A stretch of DNA of 32,506 nucleotides from Pseudomonas sp. CBZ-4. GTDB lineage: Bacteria > Pseudomonadota > Gammaproteobacteria > Pseudomonadales > Pseudomonadaceae. Of the stretch, positions 8,920 through 16,552 are shown piece after piece (positions within the stretch are counted from its first letter, which is position 1; each line of letters starts with the position of its first letter). The notes below the pieces were generated by a model that was not told the DNA's origin, searched no databases, and saw only the letters and a program-made list of their open reading frames with translations. Where the stretch lies: NCBI RefSeq assembly GCF_000346755.1, contig NZ_ANNV01000034.1, forward strand, positions 1 through 32,506. Direction: 5' to 3'. The translations under genes and the position numbers were made by a program.

Positions 8920-9222
8920 ATGGTCAAAGTAGCGTTGTTCGTTCGTCTGGAAGCAAAGCCTGGGAAAGAGAAAGAGGTAGAGAACTTTCTCTTGGATGGC
9001 CTTCCAATAGTGGAGGAAGAGCTAGCCACTACGGCGTGGTTCGGAATCCGCTTGGGGCCGTCCACCTTTGGCATCTTTGATGCCTTCCCGGATGAAGCAG
9101 GTCGGCAGGCTCATCTTTCGGGCAAGGTCGCAGCGGCGCTTATGGCAAAGGCTGCCGAGCTGTTTGCCAAACCGCCGTCAATCGAGAAGGTTGACGTCCT
9201 GGCGGCCAAGCTACCCGGCTAA
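8920..9222 (+). CDS. ABM-fold (YgiN-like) monooxygenase domain protein
   Basis: A 100-residue single-domain protein matching the antibiotic biosynthesis monooxygenase fold. It begins VKVALFVRLEAKPGKEKEVENFL and contains FGIRLGPSTFGIFDAFPDEAGR and GKVAAALMAKAAELFAKPPSIEKVDV. Family members act as cofactor-free quinol or polyketide monooxygenases or bind quinone-like ligands. AACAGGAGG upstream is a strong ribosome site. The stop codon is followed within five bases by an attC-like hairpin element, so the gene may once have been an integron cassette. Neighbours are redox enzymes, which fits a quinone or quinol role by inference. Confidence 0.82.
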   Translation: MVKVALFVRLEAKPGKEKEVENFLLDGLPIVEEELATTAWFGIRLGPSTFGIFDAFPDEAGRQAHLSGKVAAALMAKAAELFAKPPSIEKVDVLAAKLPG

Positions 9223-9226
9223 GCAA

Positions 9227-9293
9227 ACCCAACAAGGCGCTCCAGTCGCGTCCCTACCGCTTTGCGGCGGCAGGGACGCGACTGAGCTTGGAC
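9227..9293. repeat. attC-like hairpin element after the ABM gene
   Basis: Thirteen perfectly paired bases (CAGTCGCGTCCCT at 9243-9255 with its complement at 9272-9284) enclose an inner GC stem (CCGC-TTT-GCGG). To the left, ACCCAAC at 9227-9233 fits the RYYYAAC box of an integron attC. To the right, CTTGGAC at 9287-9293 fits GTTRRRY in six of seven positions. The 67-bp length and position just after a stop codon are typical of cassette recombination sites. No integrase of the integron type is in the window, and a plain terminator or degenerate site remains possible. Confidence 0.45.
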
Positions 9294-9359
9294 GTCCACC
9301 GGCCTGTTCTAAACGGAGCGCTCGAGAGGTGCCTGTCCAGGCACTAGCATCTACTTATC

Positions 9360-9380
9360 TACAAACGCAAATATATAGGT
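9360..9380. promoter_or_regulatory. AT-rich operator-like motif upstream of the old yellow enzyme gene
   Basis: TACAAACGC-AAATATATAGGT matches the 7554-7574 motif at 14 of 21 positions, including TACA at one end and ATATAG near the other. CTAC and GTAG arms around it form a further imperfect dyad. It sits directly before the ATG at 9389, where repressor binding would block transcription or ribosome access. Confidence 0.3.
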
Positions 9381-9388
9381 AGTTACAC

Positions 9389-10513
9389 ATGAAAGATTCC
9401 ATTCTTTTCGAAAGCACCACGTTGGGCCCCTACAGCCTGAAAAACCGCATCGTCCTGCCGCCGCTGACCCGTTCGCGTAGCTCGCAGCCAGGCAACATTC
9501 CCAATGACCTGATGGCGACCTACTATCGCCAGCGTACCGGTGCCGGCTTCATGGTCACCGAGGGCACCCAGATCGAGCCGCGCGGCCAGGGCTACGCCTG
9601 GACCCCGGGCATCCACAGTGCCGATCAGATCCTCGGCTGGCGCAAAGTGACCGATGCGGTACACGCCGAGGGCGGCACCATCTTCGCCCAGCTCTGGCAT
9701 GTCGGCCGGGTCTCGCACACCTCGTTGCAACCCAATGGCGAAGCCCCGGTGGCGCCATCGGCGATCCCGGCCGAGGGCGTCAGCGTATTCATCGAGACAG
9801 GTCCCGGCACCGGCGCCCTGGCGCCGCCTTCGATGCCACGTGCACTGACCACCGCCGAGGTCAAGGAGCTGGTACAGCTCTATGCACAGGCCGCTCGCAA
9901 CGCCCTCGACGCCGGTTTCGACGGCGTGGAAATCCACTCCGCCAACGGTTATCTGATCAACCAGTTCATTTCCGCGCACAGCAATCAACGCGACGACGAG
10001 TACGGCGGCTCGTTGCAGAATCGTCTGCGCTTCCTCCGTGAGGTGACCCAGGCGGTGGCCGCGGTGGTCGGTAAAGACCGGCTCGGCGTGCGTTTCGCCC
10101 CGTTGTTCGCCAGCACCGACGAGGCCCGCGTATATCTCGGCCTGGTCGAAGAAAACCCACACGAGACCTATGTCGAAGCGGTCAAGGTGCTGGAAGAAGT
10201 CGGCATCGCTTACCTGTCGCTGGCCGAGGCGGATTGGGAAAACGCACCGGAGCTGCCGGAAAGCTTCCGCAGCGCGGTGCGCGAGGTCTTCAGCGGGCGC
10301 ATCCTCTATGCCGGCAAATACACCGCCGAGCGAGGCAAGCGTGTGCTCGAGGCGGGCTGGGGCGATCTGGTCGCCTTCGGCCGTCCGTTCATCGCCAACC
10401 CGGACCTGCCCAAGCGGATTGCCAATGGCTGGCCGCTGAACCCGGTCGATCCGGCCAGCATGTACGGCGGAACCGCTGTCGGCTACACCGACTATCCGAC
10501 CTATGGCGGATAG
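9389..10513 (+). CDS. Old yellow enzyme family alkene reductase (NemA/XenB-like)
   Basis: A 374-residue FMN-dependent TIM-barrel enzyme that reduces activated C=C bonds (enones, maleimides, quinones, nitro compounds) with NAD(P)H. Visible family features are LKNRIVLPPLTRSR (residues 17-30), the flavin-contacting QLWHVGR (101-107), the substrate-binding His183 and Asn186 in EIHSANGYLINQF, SNQRDDEYGGSLQNRLRF (198-215), and the C-terminal FGRPFIANPDLPKRI. Length and order are normal and the frame is intact. In E. coli the related nemA is induced by electrophiles through NemR; here an ArsR-type gene follows instead. Confidence 0.93.
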   Translation: MKDSILFESTTLGPYSLKNRIVLPPLTRSRSSQPGNIPNDLMATYYRQRTGAGFMVTEGTQIEPRGQGYAWTPGIHSADQILGWRKVTDAVHAEGGTIFAQLWHVGRVSHTSLQPNGEAPVAPSAIPAEGVSVFIETGPGTGALAPPSMPRALTTAEVKELVQLYAQAARNALDAGFDGVEIHSANGYLINQFISAHSNQRDDEYGGSLQNRLRFLREVTQAVAAVVGKDRLGVRFAPLFASTDEARVYLGLVEENPHETYVEAVKVLEEVGIAYLSLAEADWENAPELPESFRSAVREVFSGRILYAGKYTAERGKRVLEAGWGDLVAFGRPFIANPDLPKRIANGWPLNPVDPASMYGGTAVGYTDYPTYGG

Positions 10514-10525
10514 TCCGCTCGAGGT

Positions 10526-10559
10526 GCCGGCCCCCGAGCGATACGGTTCGGGGGCCGGC
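10526..10559 (+). terminator. Strong GC hairpin after the old yellow enzyme gene
   Basis: GCCGGCCCCCGA at 10526-10537 pairs perfectly with 10548-10559 around a 10-base loop, 13 bp beyond the stop codon. There is no T run after the stem, so it may act as an mRNA-stabilising structure or a non-canonical terminator. Confidence 0.55.
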
Positions 10560-10619
10560 GCATTGTCGGTTGAGCGGGCATATCGTAATATCGCAAAAAA
10601 TAGTTATCGTGCGTGACCT

Positions 10620-10925
10620 ATGAGTATCGACGTAAGCGAAGCGCTGAAGGCGCTAGACAACCCAACACGCCTGAACATCCTCAGTTGGCTGAAGGATCCG
10701 CGTCATCATTTCCCCGAGCAGGAGGTGGATCCTGAGCAGGTCGGTGTCTGCGTGAGCATCATCCAGGATCGGGTAGGCCTGTCGCAGTCGACCGTCTCGC
10801 TGTATCTCGCTGCCTTGCAGCGGGCGCAACTGGTGACCTCACAACGCATCGGTCCCTGGACTTATTACAAACGCCATGAGCAGAACATCGCAGCGTTCCA
10901 GGTGGCCTTGAAAGCGCTGATTTGA
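10620..10925 (+). CDS. ArsR-family winged-helix transcriptional regulator
   Basis: A 101-residue small repressor-type protein. EALKALDNPTRLNILSWL is the ArsR dimer/wing N-terminal helix, SIIQDRVGLSQSTVSLYLAAL is the helix-turn-helix (recognition helix SQSTVSLYL), and RIGPWTYYKR is the wing. It lacks the ELCVCDL metal motif of ArsR/SmtB metal sensors; the only Cys is Cys44 in GVCVSII just before the HTH. A single reactive Cys there suggests electrophile or oxidant sensing, which is an inference. It sits between the old yellow enzyme and LLM oxidoreductase genes and probably controls the surrounding units through the AT-rich motifs noted at 7554, 9360 and 10960. Confidence 0.87.
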   Translation: MSIDVSEALKALDNPTRLNILSWLKDPRHHFPEQEVDPEQVGVCVSIIQDRVGLSQSTVSLYLAALQRAQLVTSQRIGPWTYYKRHEQNIAAFQVALKALI

Positions 10926-10926
10926 T

Positions 10927-10947
10927 GCCTGCTCGCAGGGGTTTTTT
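10927..10947 (+). terminator. Short rho-independent terminator after arsR-type gene
   Basis: CCTG-CTCG-CAGG at 10928-10939 is followed by GG and six T. The stem is short but the T run makes termination plausible. It lies immediately after the regulator stop codon. Confidence 0.5.
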
Positions 10948-10959
10948 CAGCCCTTCAAA

Positions 10960-10980
10960 ATCTATGTTTTGAAATATGTA
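10960..10980. promoter_or_regulatory. AT-rich operator-like motif overlapping the LLM gene leader
   Basis: ATCTATGTTT-TGAAATATGTA is the inverted counterpart of the 7554-7574 motif with 18 of 21 identical positions. Its last base merges with the ribosome site AGGAG (10980-10984), so a bound regulator would cover the translation start region. Confidence 0.4.
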
Positions 10981-10989
10981 GGAGAGAAG

Positions 10990-11958
10990 ATGTTAACTCC
11001 GAATTCCATTCCCTATCAGCAACAACCTGGCTTTCAGCACACCTACCGCCAAGGCCGCCTGAGCCTAGGTCTTTTCTTCCCCCTCGAAGCCTTTACCGGC
11101 GATACGCCGAGTATGCTCGACCAAGTGAACCTGGCCCAACGCGCCGAGAAGCTGGGTTTCTCTGCCCTCTGGTTTCGCGACGTGCCGTTACGCGACCCCA
11201 GCTTCGGTGATTCGGGCCAGGTCTTCGATCCCTGGGTCTACCTGGGTTTTATGGCGGCACACACTCGCTCGATTGCGCTGGGCACCGCGTCGGTCATCCT
11301 GCCAATCCGCAATCCCCTACACACCGCCAAGGCCGCAACTAGTGTCGATCAGCTCAGCGGTGGCCGCCTGTTACTCGGCGTGGCTTCCGGTGACCGTCCA
11401 GTAGAGTTTCCGGCATTCGGTGTCGACCCGGAGCAACGCGACAGCCTGTTCCGCGAATACCTCAAGGTATTTCGCGAGGTTCAGCGCAGCAGTTTCGTGC
11501 CTTTGACCTGGTCCGGCGGCACGCTTGAGGGGGCCGATCTGATTCCCAAGCCGACGACGGCGGAAATTCCTTTCTTCGTCACCGGCCATAGCCGCCAGAC
11601 GCTGGAGTGGATCGCCCGCTGCAGTCATGGCTGGATCAGCTATCCGCGTGCACCGAAGACTCAGCAGCTGATTGTCGAGGACTGGCGCACGGCGGTTCGT
11701 GCCGAATGTGGTGAACTGTTCAAACCCTTCACCCAGTCGCTATACATCGACCTGACAGATAACCCGGAGACACCACCTCGGCCGATCCACCTGGGCTATC
11801 AACTGGGGCGACATCACCTGATCCCGCTGCTGCACAGCTTGCAGGAGATCGGCGTTAACCATGTGATCATCAATTTGAAATACGGCCAACGCCCCGCAGG
11901 TGAGGTCATTGAGGAACTCGGTCAGTTCGTTCTACCTGACTTCGTCATGTCAGCATAA
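10990..11958 (+). CDS. LLM-class (luciferase-like) flavin-dependent oxidoreductase
   Basis: A 322-residue bacterial-luciferase-like TIM barrel. Supporting features are RLSLGLFFPLEAF at the first strand, NLAQRAEKLGFSALWFRDVPLRDPSF, the segment LGTASVILPIRNPLHTAKAATSVDQLSGGRLLLGVASGD that is diagnostic for the family, and GVDPEQRDSLFREYLKVFREV. Such enzymes use FMNH2 or F420, and in proteobacteria usually FMN. The ATG at 10990 is chosen because AGGAG lies five bases upstream; an in-frame ATG at 10969 lies inside the operator-like motif. The substrate is unknown. Its position after the ArsR-type gene suggests it belongs to the same stress regulon. Confidence 0.88.
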   Translation: MLTPNSIPYQQQPGFQHTYRQGRLSLGLFFPLEAFTGDTPSMLDQVNLAQRAEKLGFSALWFRDVPLRDPSFGDSGQVFDPWVYLGFMAAHTRSIALGTASVILPIRNPLHTAKAATSVDQLSGGRLLLGVASGDRPVEFPAFGVDPEQRDSLFREYLKVFREVQRSSFVPLTWSGGTLEGADLIPKPTTAEIPFFVTGHSRQTLEWIARCSHGWISYPRAPKTQQLIVEDWRTAVRAECGELFKPFTQSLYIDLTDNPETPPRPIHLGYQLGRHHLIPLLHSLQEIGVNHVIINLKYGQRPAGEVIEELGQFVLPDFVMSA

Positions 11959-12002
11959 GCCGGCGTGGTGAGGCATCAAATCATTATCCGTGGGGATTGC
12001 TC

Positions 12003-12116
12003 ATGAGTTTCAAGGCAGTATTGCTTAACAAGGACCAGCAGGGGTTCTCTGCTCGTGTGACTGAGCTGGAGGATGAGGACTTACCGGCCGGTAGTGAAGT
12101 GCTCATCAGCGTTGAG
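12003..12116 (+). pseudogene. 5' fragment of acuI/yhdH (acryloyl-CoA / quinone reductase family)
   Basis: Thirty-eight codons read MSFKAVLLNKDQQGFSARVT then ELEDEDLPAGSEVLISVE, the N-terminus of YhdH/AcuI MDR reductases. It then fuses at about 12117 to an integrase fragment on the other strand. The native gene is about 325 codons, so nearly 90 percent is lost. It begins 44 bp after the LLM gene and was probably the last gene of that unit before interruption. Confidence 0.7.
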
Positions 12117-12278
12117 CAGATCTGGACGCTTACCCAGTTCGTTCGCAGCATGGCGGATTAATCTACCTAACGTGTCGCGATAGCTGAGCTGTGTACTGCG
12201 TGCCAGGTTTTTTACAGTGACCAGATACTCTGCAAGAAAGCGCTTAACCCATGGGGCCAACAGATTCGAATTGTTCAT
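12117..12278 (-). pseudogene. N-terminal fragment of a tyrosine integrase
   Basis: From the ATG at 12278 the minus strand reads NNSNLLAPWVKRFLAEYLVT then RSTQLSYRDTLGRLIRHAANELGKRPDLL, the SAM-like core-binding domain of XerC/D-type integrases. It stops at the acuI fragment near 12117, so the catalytic domain is absent. It starts two bases after the end of another integrase remnant, the arrangement seen in recombinase-in-trio elements. Confidence 0.7.
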
Positions 12279-12280
12279 GT

Positions 12281-12865
12281 TTATTTCTCCAGCATTGCGT
12301 ATCGCTCAAAGCGAATCGAAGCCTCCATCAGCAGCTCCGGTGTCATCGGCAAATAAACCTGGGTCGCAGCGATGCTTGCGTGTCCCAGGTAGGTCGACAG
12401 CATGGGTAGGAGCCTTTGGACATCGGCACCCTGCTGGTACCAGGTGGTCAGTCGATGGACAGCGAAGGTGGCTCGCACTGAGTTGACCACCATCACGGCG
12501 AACGAGCAGTGGAGTGTCCAATGCGGTGCCGGGCGATGTGTGGACGGTCTTGATGTAATCGTGCAGGATCTGGGTTAAATGCGTTCCAGTCGGAACCCAC
12601 CGCGTCTTGTAGAACTTCGTGTCGCGGATCGTTAACAGACTCTGCTCAAGGTCGACGTCGGCAAAACACAAGTGCAGCGCTTCGCTCAGTCGTAGGCCCG
12701 TTCCGTATAAAAGCAGCACTAGCGTTCGAAGGGTACGTGGTTCGATTAATGTTGAATGTAAGCCATCAACGGCATTGATCAGTCGAGCTATGTCGCTATC
12801 GGTATATACATAAGGTCGGAAGGTTTGGGGGCAGCGTGGTGTGTTGATTGGTAGCGGAATGCCTG
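12281..12865 (-). pseudogene. Tyrosine integrase remnant with internal deletion
   Basis: The upstream part (about 12865-12497) encodes FRPYVYTDSDIARLINAV and LLLYGTGLRLSEALHLCFAD (first catalytic Arg). The downstream part in another frame (12496-12281) encodes RATFAVHRLTTWYQQGADVQ and LLPMLSTYLGHASIAATQVY (second Arg, His region and catalytic Tyr). The stretch between them, including the normal HDLRH start, is deleted and the frame changes near 12490. The 5' end is replaced by an IS5 fragment at about 12866. With the following integrase start it looks like the leftover of a two- or three-integrase (RIT-like) element. Confidence 0.72.
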
Positions 12866-12869
12866 ATGA

Positions 12870-13247
12870 AGGTTTCATCGGGGATCCGATCCAGGTGCAG
12901 CCCCGAAAACTGGCGCAAAATTGTAGTCTCATAGAGCGCTTCTTCCATCGCCGGATCACTGTAGCCGAACCAGTTTTGCATCAAATGAACCCGCAACATG
13001 GCCATCAATGGATACGCCGGACGGCCCCCTTCGCCCTTTGGATAATGCGGCTCGATCAAATTAACCAAGCCCTTCCAGGGCACCACCTGATCCATCTCGA
13101 TTAAGAAGCGCTCGCGGCGGGTCTGCTTACGTTTGCCGGCATATTCGGCGTCGGCGAAGGACATCTGTTTCATCGGGGCTCAACTGTTCCGTTTGTGCGT
13201 GGTGGGTATTTCACCAGATCGGGAAGTCTTTTTCAGAGTTTCCCTAG
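12870..13247 (-). pseudogene. IS5-family transposase N-terminal fragment and IS end
   Basis: From ATG at 13173 about 101 codons match IS5-group transposases: SFADAEYAGKRKQTRRERFL, DQVVPWKGLVNLIEPHYPKG, RPAYPLMAMLRVHLMQNWFG and RQFSGLHLDRIPDET. Homology ends at about 12870 where integrase sequence begins, so the DDE catalytic domain is gone. Upstream, 13222-13247 shows a likely IS end (GACTTCCC and AAACTCTG boxes read on the minus strand) next to CTAG, the known target preference of several IS5-group elements. Confidence 0.75.
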
Positions 13248-13511
13248 ATCCAGTGGATTAGAAACAAAACAGCGCGAGCTTAAAAACAAAATGCGCATTG
13301 TTGTAGGCCCTACTTGGCGCCTACGCTCCTTAACCAGCAAATAACGCGTTCCGACTCCGCCGACGGCAGTCATATCGCTCTGCGAAGTTTTGACCCTGGC
13401 CTAGAACGAACGACCAGCCCGTCTCGCCAGCACGACACGGCGTGACACCTCTTAAGCCAGGAATGAATGACAAAACGGATCATGTGCGGCAACTCGTCGC
13501 GCTAAAATTAA
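13248..13511. other. Non-coding stretch between the IS5 end and the frmR operator array
   Basis: No ORF with convincing coding character was found on either strand. A GTAGGC / GCCTAC inverted pair around 13314-13335 is the only visible structure. The stretch probably holds the distal promoter elements of frmRA or IS-flanking remnant DNA. Confidence 0.4.
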
Positions 13512-13580
13512 TATACTCCATACCAGTATATGACTATACTCCCCCCCAGTACCAAGATATACCCCCCACCAGTACCGGTG
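13512..13580 (+). promoter_or_regulatory. Triple 23-bp operator-like array before frmR
   Basis: Three direct copies start at 13512, 13535 and 13558, exactly 23 bp apart: TATACTCCATACCAGTATA, TATACTCCCCCCCAGTACC and TATACCCCCCACCAGTACC. Copies two and three agree at 17 of 19 positions. The TATA-C-tract-TA layout matches the G/C-tract operators bound by FrmR/CsoR/RcnR-family repressors. The array ends 35 bp before the frmR ATG, so it should overlap the promoter. A fourth partial start (TACAC) follows at 13581. Confidence 0.7.
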
Positions 13581-13615
13581 TACACTTTCCCGTATCACGC
13601 CACTGGAGAGAAAAA

Positions 13616-13891
13616 ATGCCTCATTCACCTGAAGAAAAGAAACGCGTTCTGGGACGCGTGCGACGAGTAAGAGGACAGCTGGACGCATTGGAAACTGCGC
13701 TGGAACAAGGGGCTGAATGCGGGCCCGTTTTGCAGCAAATTGCTGCGATGCGTGGCGCGGTAAATGGATTAATGGCGGGAGTATTGGAAGGTCATCTCAG
13801 GGAAGAGTTTTCGAATCAAGTAGATACCACCGAGGCACAGCGGTCTTCGATTGATGAGGTCATTGCGCTGGTACGCACATACCTAAAGTAA
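13616..13891 (+). CDS. frmR: Formaldehyde-responsive repressor FrmR
   Basis: A 91-residue all-helical CsoR/RcnR/FrmR-family repressor. The formaldehyde-sensing residues are present: Pro2 at the processed N-terminus, Cys35 in [17 protein letters not shown] and His60 in LEGHLREE. In FrmR formaldehyde crosslinks the Pro2 amine and Cys35 and releases DNA. The ATG at 13616 is selected because it gives the [10 protein letters not shown]-terminus required for this chemistry and has GGAGAG seven bases upstream; the longer upstream frame runs through the operator array. It is followed 69 bp later by frmA, forming the classic frmRA pair. Confidence 0.95.
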   Translation: MPHSPEEKKRVLGRVRRVRGQLDALETALEQGAECGPVLQQIAAMRGAVNGLMAGVLEGHLREEFSNQVDTTEAQRSSIDEVIALVRTYLK

Positions 13892-13936
13892 CCCTAGTCG
13901 ACACCGACGCCGTGCTGGTAGCCCCGGATCTTTTAA

Positions 13937-15070
<1,134 letters not shown>

Positions 15071-15161
15071 CCGGCTGCCCGGGGCGAAAGCCCTGGAGAG
15101 CTGTTCGTATCCTCCAAGCAGCCTCGGAGTTACATCGTGAGCAAAATGACAACGAAACTAG

Positions 15162-15743
15162 CTAGGCGCGCCATTGCTCAGGAAAGCATCGAAACGTCAG
15201 GCTGATTCGTGAGCCTACAGATTGCTTTGTCTTCAACAATGAATGCAGCCAGTGACGCTGGGTCTCGCCACGCATCACGATAACCTGACCATGCTCCAAT
15301 GTGAGCTCACGGAGCTCCCCGGTCGCCTTATGCTTGAGCGCAAACTTACGTGCAGCCCCGAGACTGAGCGATGCAATGAAGTCATTTGGCTCGGAAGCTT
15401 CAACGTCAGCGTGCCATCCTATTGCTTGAGATCCATTATGGTAGAGGTTGAGCAAACAAGAGTTGTAACGCTGACCGGTAAGCTCCTCCATTCTGCGTTT
15501 CAACCGCAGCAAACTGCTTCCTTGCCAGCGAATTGCTTGGCGCTCTATTCCTGAATGGACGTATCGAAACGGCCTGTCAGCATACCAAGCAACCTCCCGA
15601 GCCGTCCTGACCAACTCACCATTCAATAAAGCCGAGTCAGGCTGCCAGGCAACAGCCATCATTAACTCGTTGAAATGGCTATCGGCCTCATCGACAGCCA
15701 TTACTCGACCGTAATCATTGAGTACTCCGTCCTTTGGAAGCAT
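15162..15743 (-). CDS. AlkB-like alpha-ketoglutarate-dependent DNA dealkylase
   Basis: A 193-residue Fe(II)/2-oxoglutarate dioxygenase of the AlkB family, which oxidatively removes alkyl lesions from DNA and releases aldehyde (formaldehyde for methyl groups). Iron ligands are His111 and Asp113 in GWHADVE and His167 in HWLHSL; 2-oxoglutarate arginines are in RISLTFR (179, 185). LPKDGVLNDYGRV is the typical N-terminal region. In-frame sequence upstream of the first ATG still encodes TDLFSDQAHLLN, which is usual for the N-terminus of these proteins, but no ATG or GTG serves it, so the original start seems lost or non-canonical. It converges on frmA, a sensible partner for formaldehyde release. 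Confidence 0.88.
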   Translation of the reverse strand: MLPKDGVLNDYGRVMAVDEADSHFNELMMAVAWQPDSALLNGELVRTAREVAWYADRPFRYVHSGIERQAIRWQGSSLLRLKRRMEELTGQRYNSCLLNLYHNGSQAIGWHADVEASEPNDFIASLSLGAARKFALKHKATGELRELTLEHGQVIVMRGETQRHWLHSLLKTKQSVGSRISLTFRCFPEQWRA

Positions 15744-15928
15744 GTTCAGAAGATGCGCCTGGTCGCTGAACAGGTCAGTATTTGGTGAGAATCACATTTG
15801 ATGTATCCGCTCGAGAAGAACAACTTGACTTCAGTTTTAACTAATATGCAGATGAGACCATTTTAAGCGCTGTGGAAGCATTCGCGCCAATACGTCATCC
15901 TTATCGAACAAATGATTTTTGAGCGCAA

Positions 15929-16143
15929 TCAACAGATGTCCACCTCCCAACGCACCACAAGCCCAAGCCGTTCAGGTGTGAACGTTTTTGCGAGGTGGTT
16001 GAGCTCGGGGTTTGGATCAACCAGCGGAGCCAACATGAAGATGCCCGCCACGAGTATTGGCTTGTCCGCCACCGTGCTCCAATACCATCCTGAAATCGGG
16101 AGCATGAGCAACGCAATGCCGTTAAGCAGAAGGTTACCTACTA
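15929..16143 (-). pseudogene. C-terminal fragment of an unrecognised membrane protein
   Basis: On the minus strand the frame reads VGNLLLNGIALLMLPISGWY and then KPILVAGIFMLAPLVDPNPE, ending in GLVVRWEVDIC. Two hydrophobic stretches (about residues 2-22 and 31-44) look membrane-embedded. The 5' part is missing because a Tn3-family terminal repeat begins at 16144, so the gene was interrupted there. I do not recognise the family. Confidence 0.45.
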
Positions 16144-16245
16144 GGGGTTTGGGGAGCAATGGAACCAAAAACCAACGTAAGCCCGACTAGCTCCGTTCAG
16201 AGCCCTCTTCCCAGGCATCCGACTCGATAAAACCATTGCGCAACT
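16144..16245 (-). mobile_element. Orphan Tn3-family end: 38-bp IR plus 3' tip of a tnpR
   Basis: The first 38 bp (16144-16181) match the terminal repeat at 25878-25915 in inverted orientation at 37 of 38 positions. Inside it, the minus strand encodes LRNGFIESDAWEEGSERS and a stop, the counterpart of MRNCFIEADAWEEGSERRW at the end of the resolvase at 24958-25875. Homology stops at about 16245 where a block of TTGACCA repeats begins. It is the remnant of a related but not identical second transposon copy. Confidence 0.85.
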
Positions 16246-16318
16246 TGACCACCCATTGGCGCCGTTATTGACCAGCCGGCTGCATTCTTGACCAGTTATT
16301 TGCATTCGGAGTGACCAG
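16245..16318. repeat. Spaced TTGACCAG repeats, probable IS21-type terminus
   Basis: TTGACCA(C/G) or GTGACCAG occurs at 16245, 16268, 16288 and 16311, spaced 23, 20 and 23 bp. Two copies are preceded by TGCATTC. IS21-family ends carry several such internal transposase-binding repeats. It truncates the orphan tnpR end on its left and is itself interrupted by the chrA-padR cassette on its right. Confidence 0.5.
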
Positions 16319-16321
16319 GAG

Positions 16322-16359
16322 GGGGGCAATAGAGAAAACGGAAAAAATCGTACGCTAAG
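16322..16359 (+). repeat. Left 38-bp inverted repeat of the chrA-padR cassette
   Basis: The repeat starts GGGGG, contains CGGAAAAAATCGTACGCTAAG at its inner end, and closely follows the Tn501/Tn1721 terminal repeat. It is preceded by AGGAG. Confidence 0.93.
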
Positions 16360-16383
16360 GCCAAGCGTGTTTTGCTAATGAAC

Positions 16384-16415
16384 TGTGCTAGCAGACAAAA
16401 CCAGCGGCTAGCACA
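16384..16415. repeat. Perfect 9-bp inverted repeat inside the cassette
   Basis: TGTGCTAGC (16384-16392) and GCTAGCACA (16407-16415) are separated by 14 bp, close to the left end of the cassette. It may be a regulator or recombinase site or a residual structure; no function is assigned. Confidence 0.6.
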
Positions 16416-16485
16416 ACATCGATTACTTGCATTGCGACACCCAGTACGAATTGCACGGTACTCCAGTCGTTTTGGGCAGCTATAA

Positions 16486-16513
16486 AATCGAATTTCGTTA
16501 TCGAAGTTCGATT
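16486..16513. promoter_or_regulatory. Operator-like palindrome before chrA
   Basis: Arms AATCGAATTTCG (16486-16497) and CGAAGTTCGATT (16502-16513) are inverted at 11 of 12 positions with a TTAT spacer, 40 bp before the chrA ATG. It is the natural candidate for binding by the PadR regulator encoded just after chrA. TATAAAAT at 16481-16488 may be a promoter -10 region overlapping it. Confidence 0.55.
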
Positions 16514-16552
16514 ATTATGGATTAATCTGTGGAAAATCAGGTAGGCCAACGC

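Noticed and set aside
15079..15092. GGGC-GAAA-GCCC hairpin after frmA
   Set aside because: The four-base stem has no T run; too weak to call a terminator.
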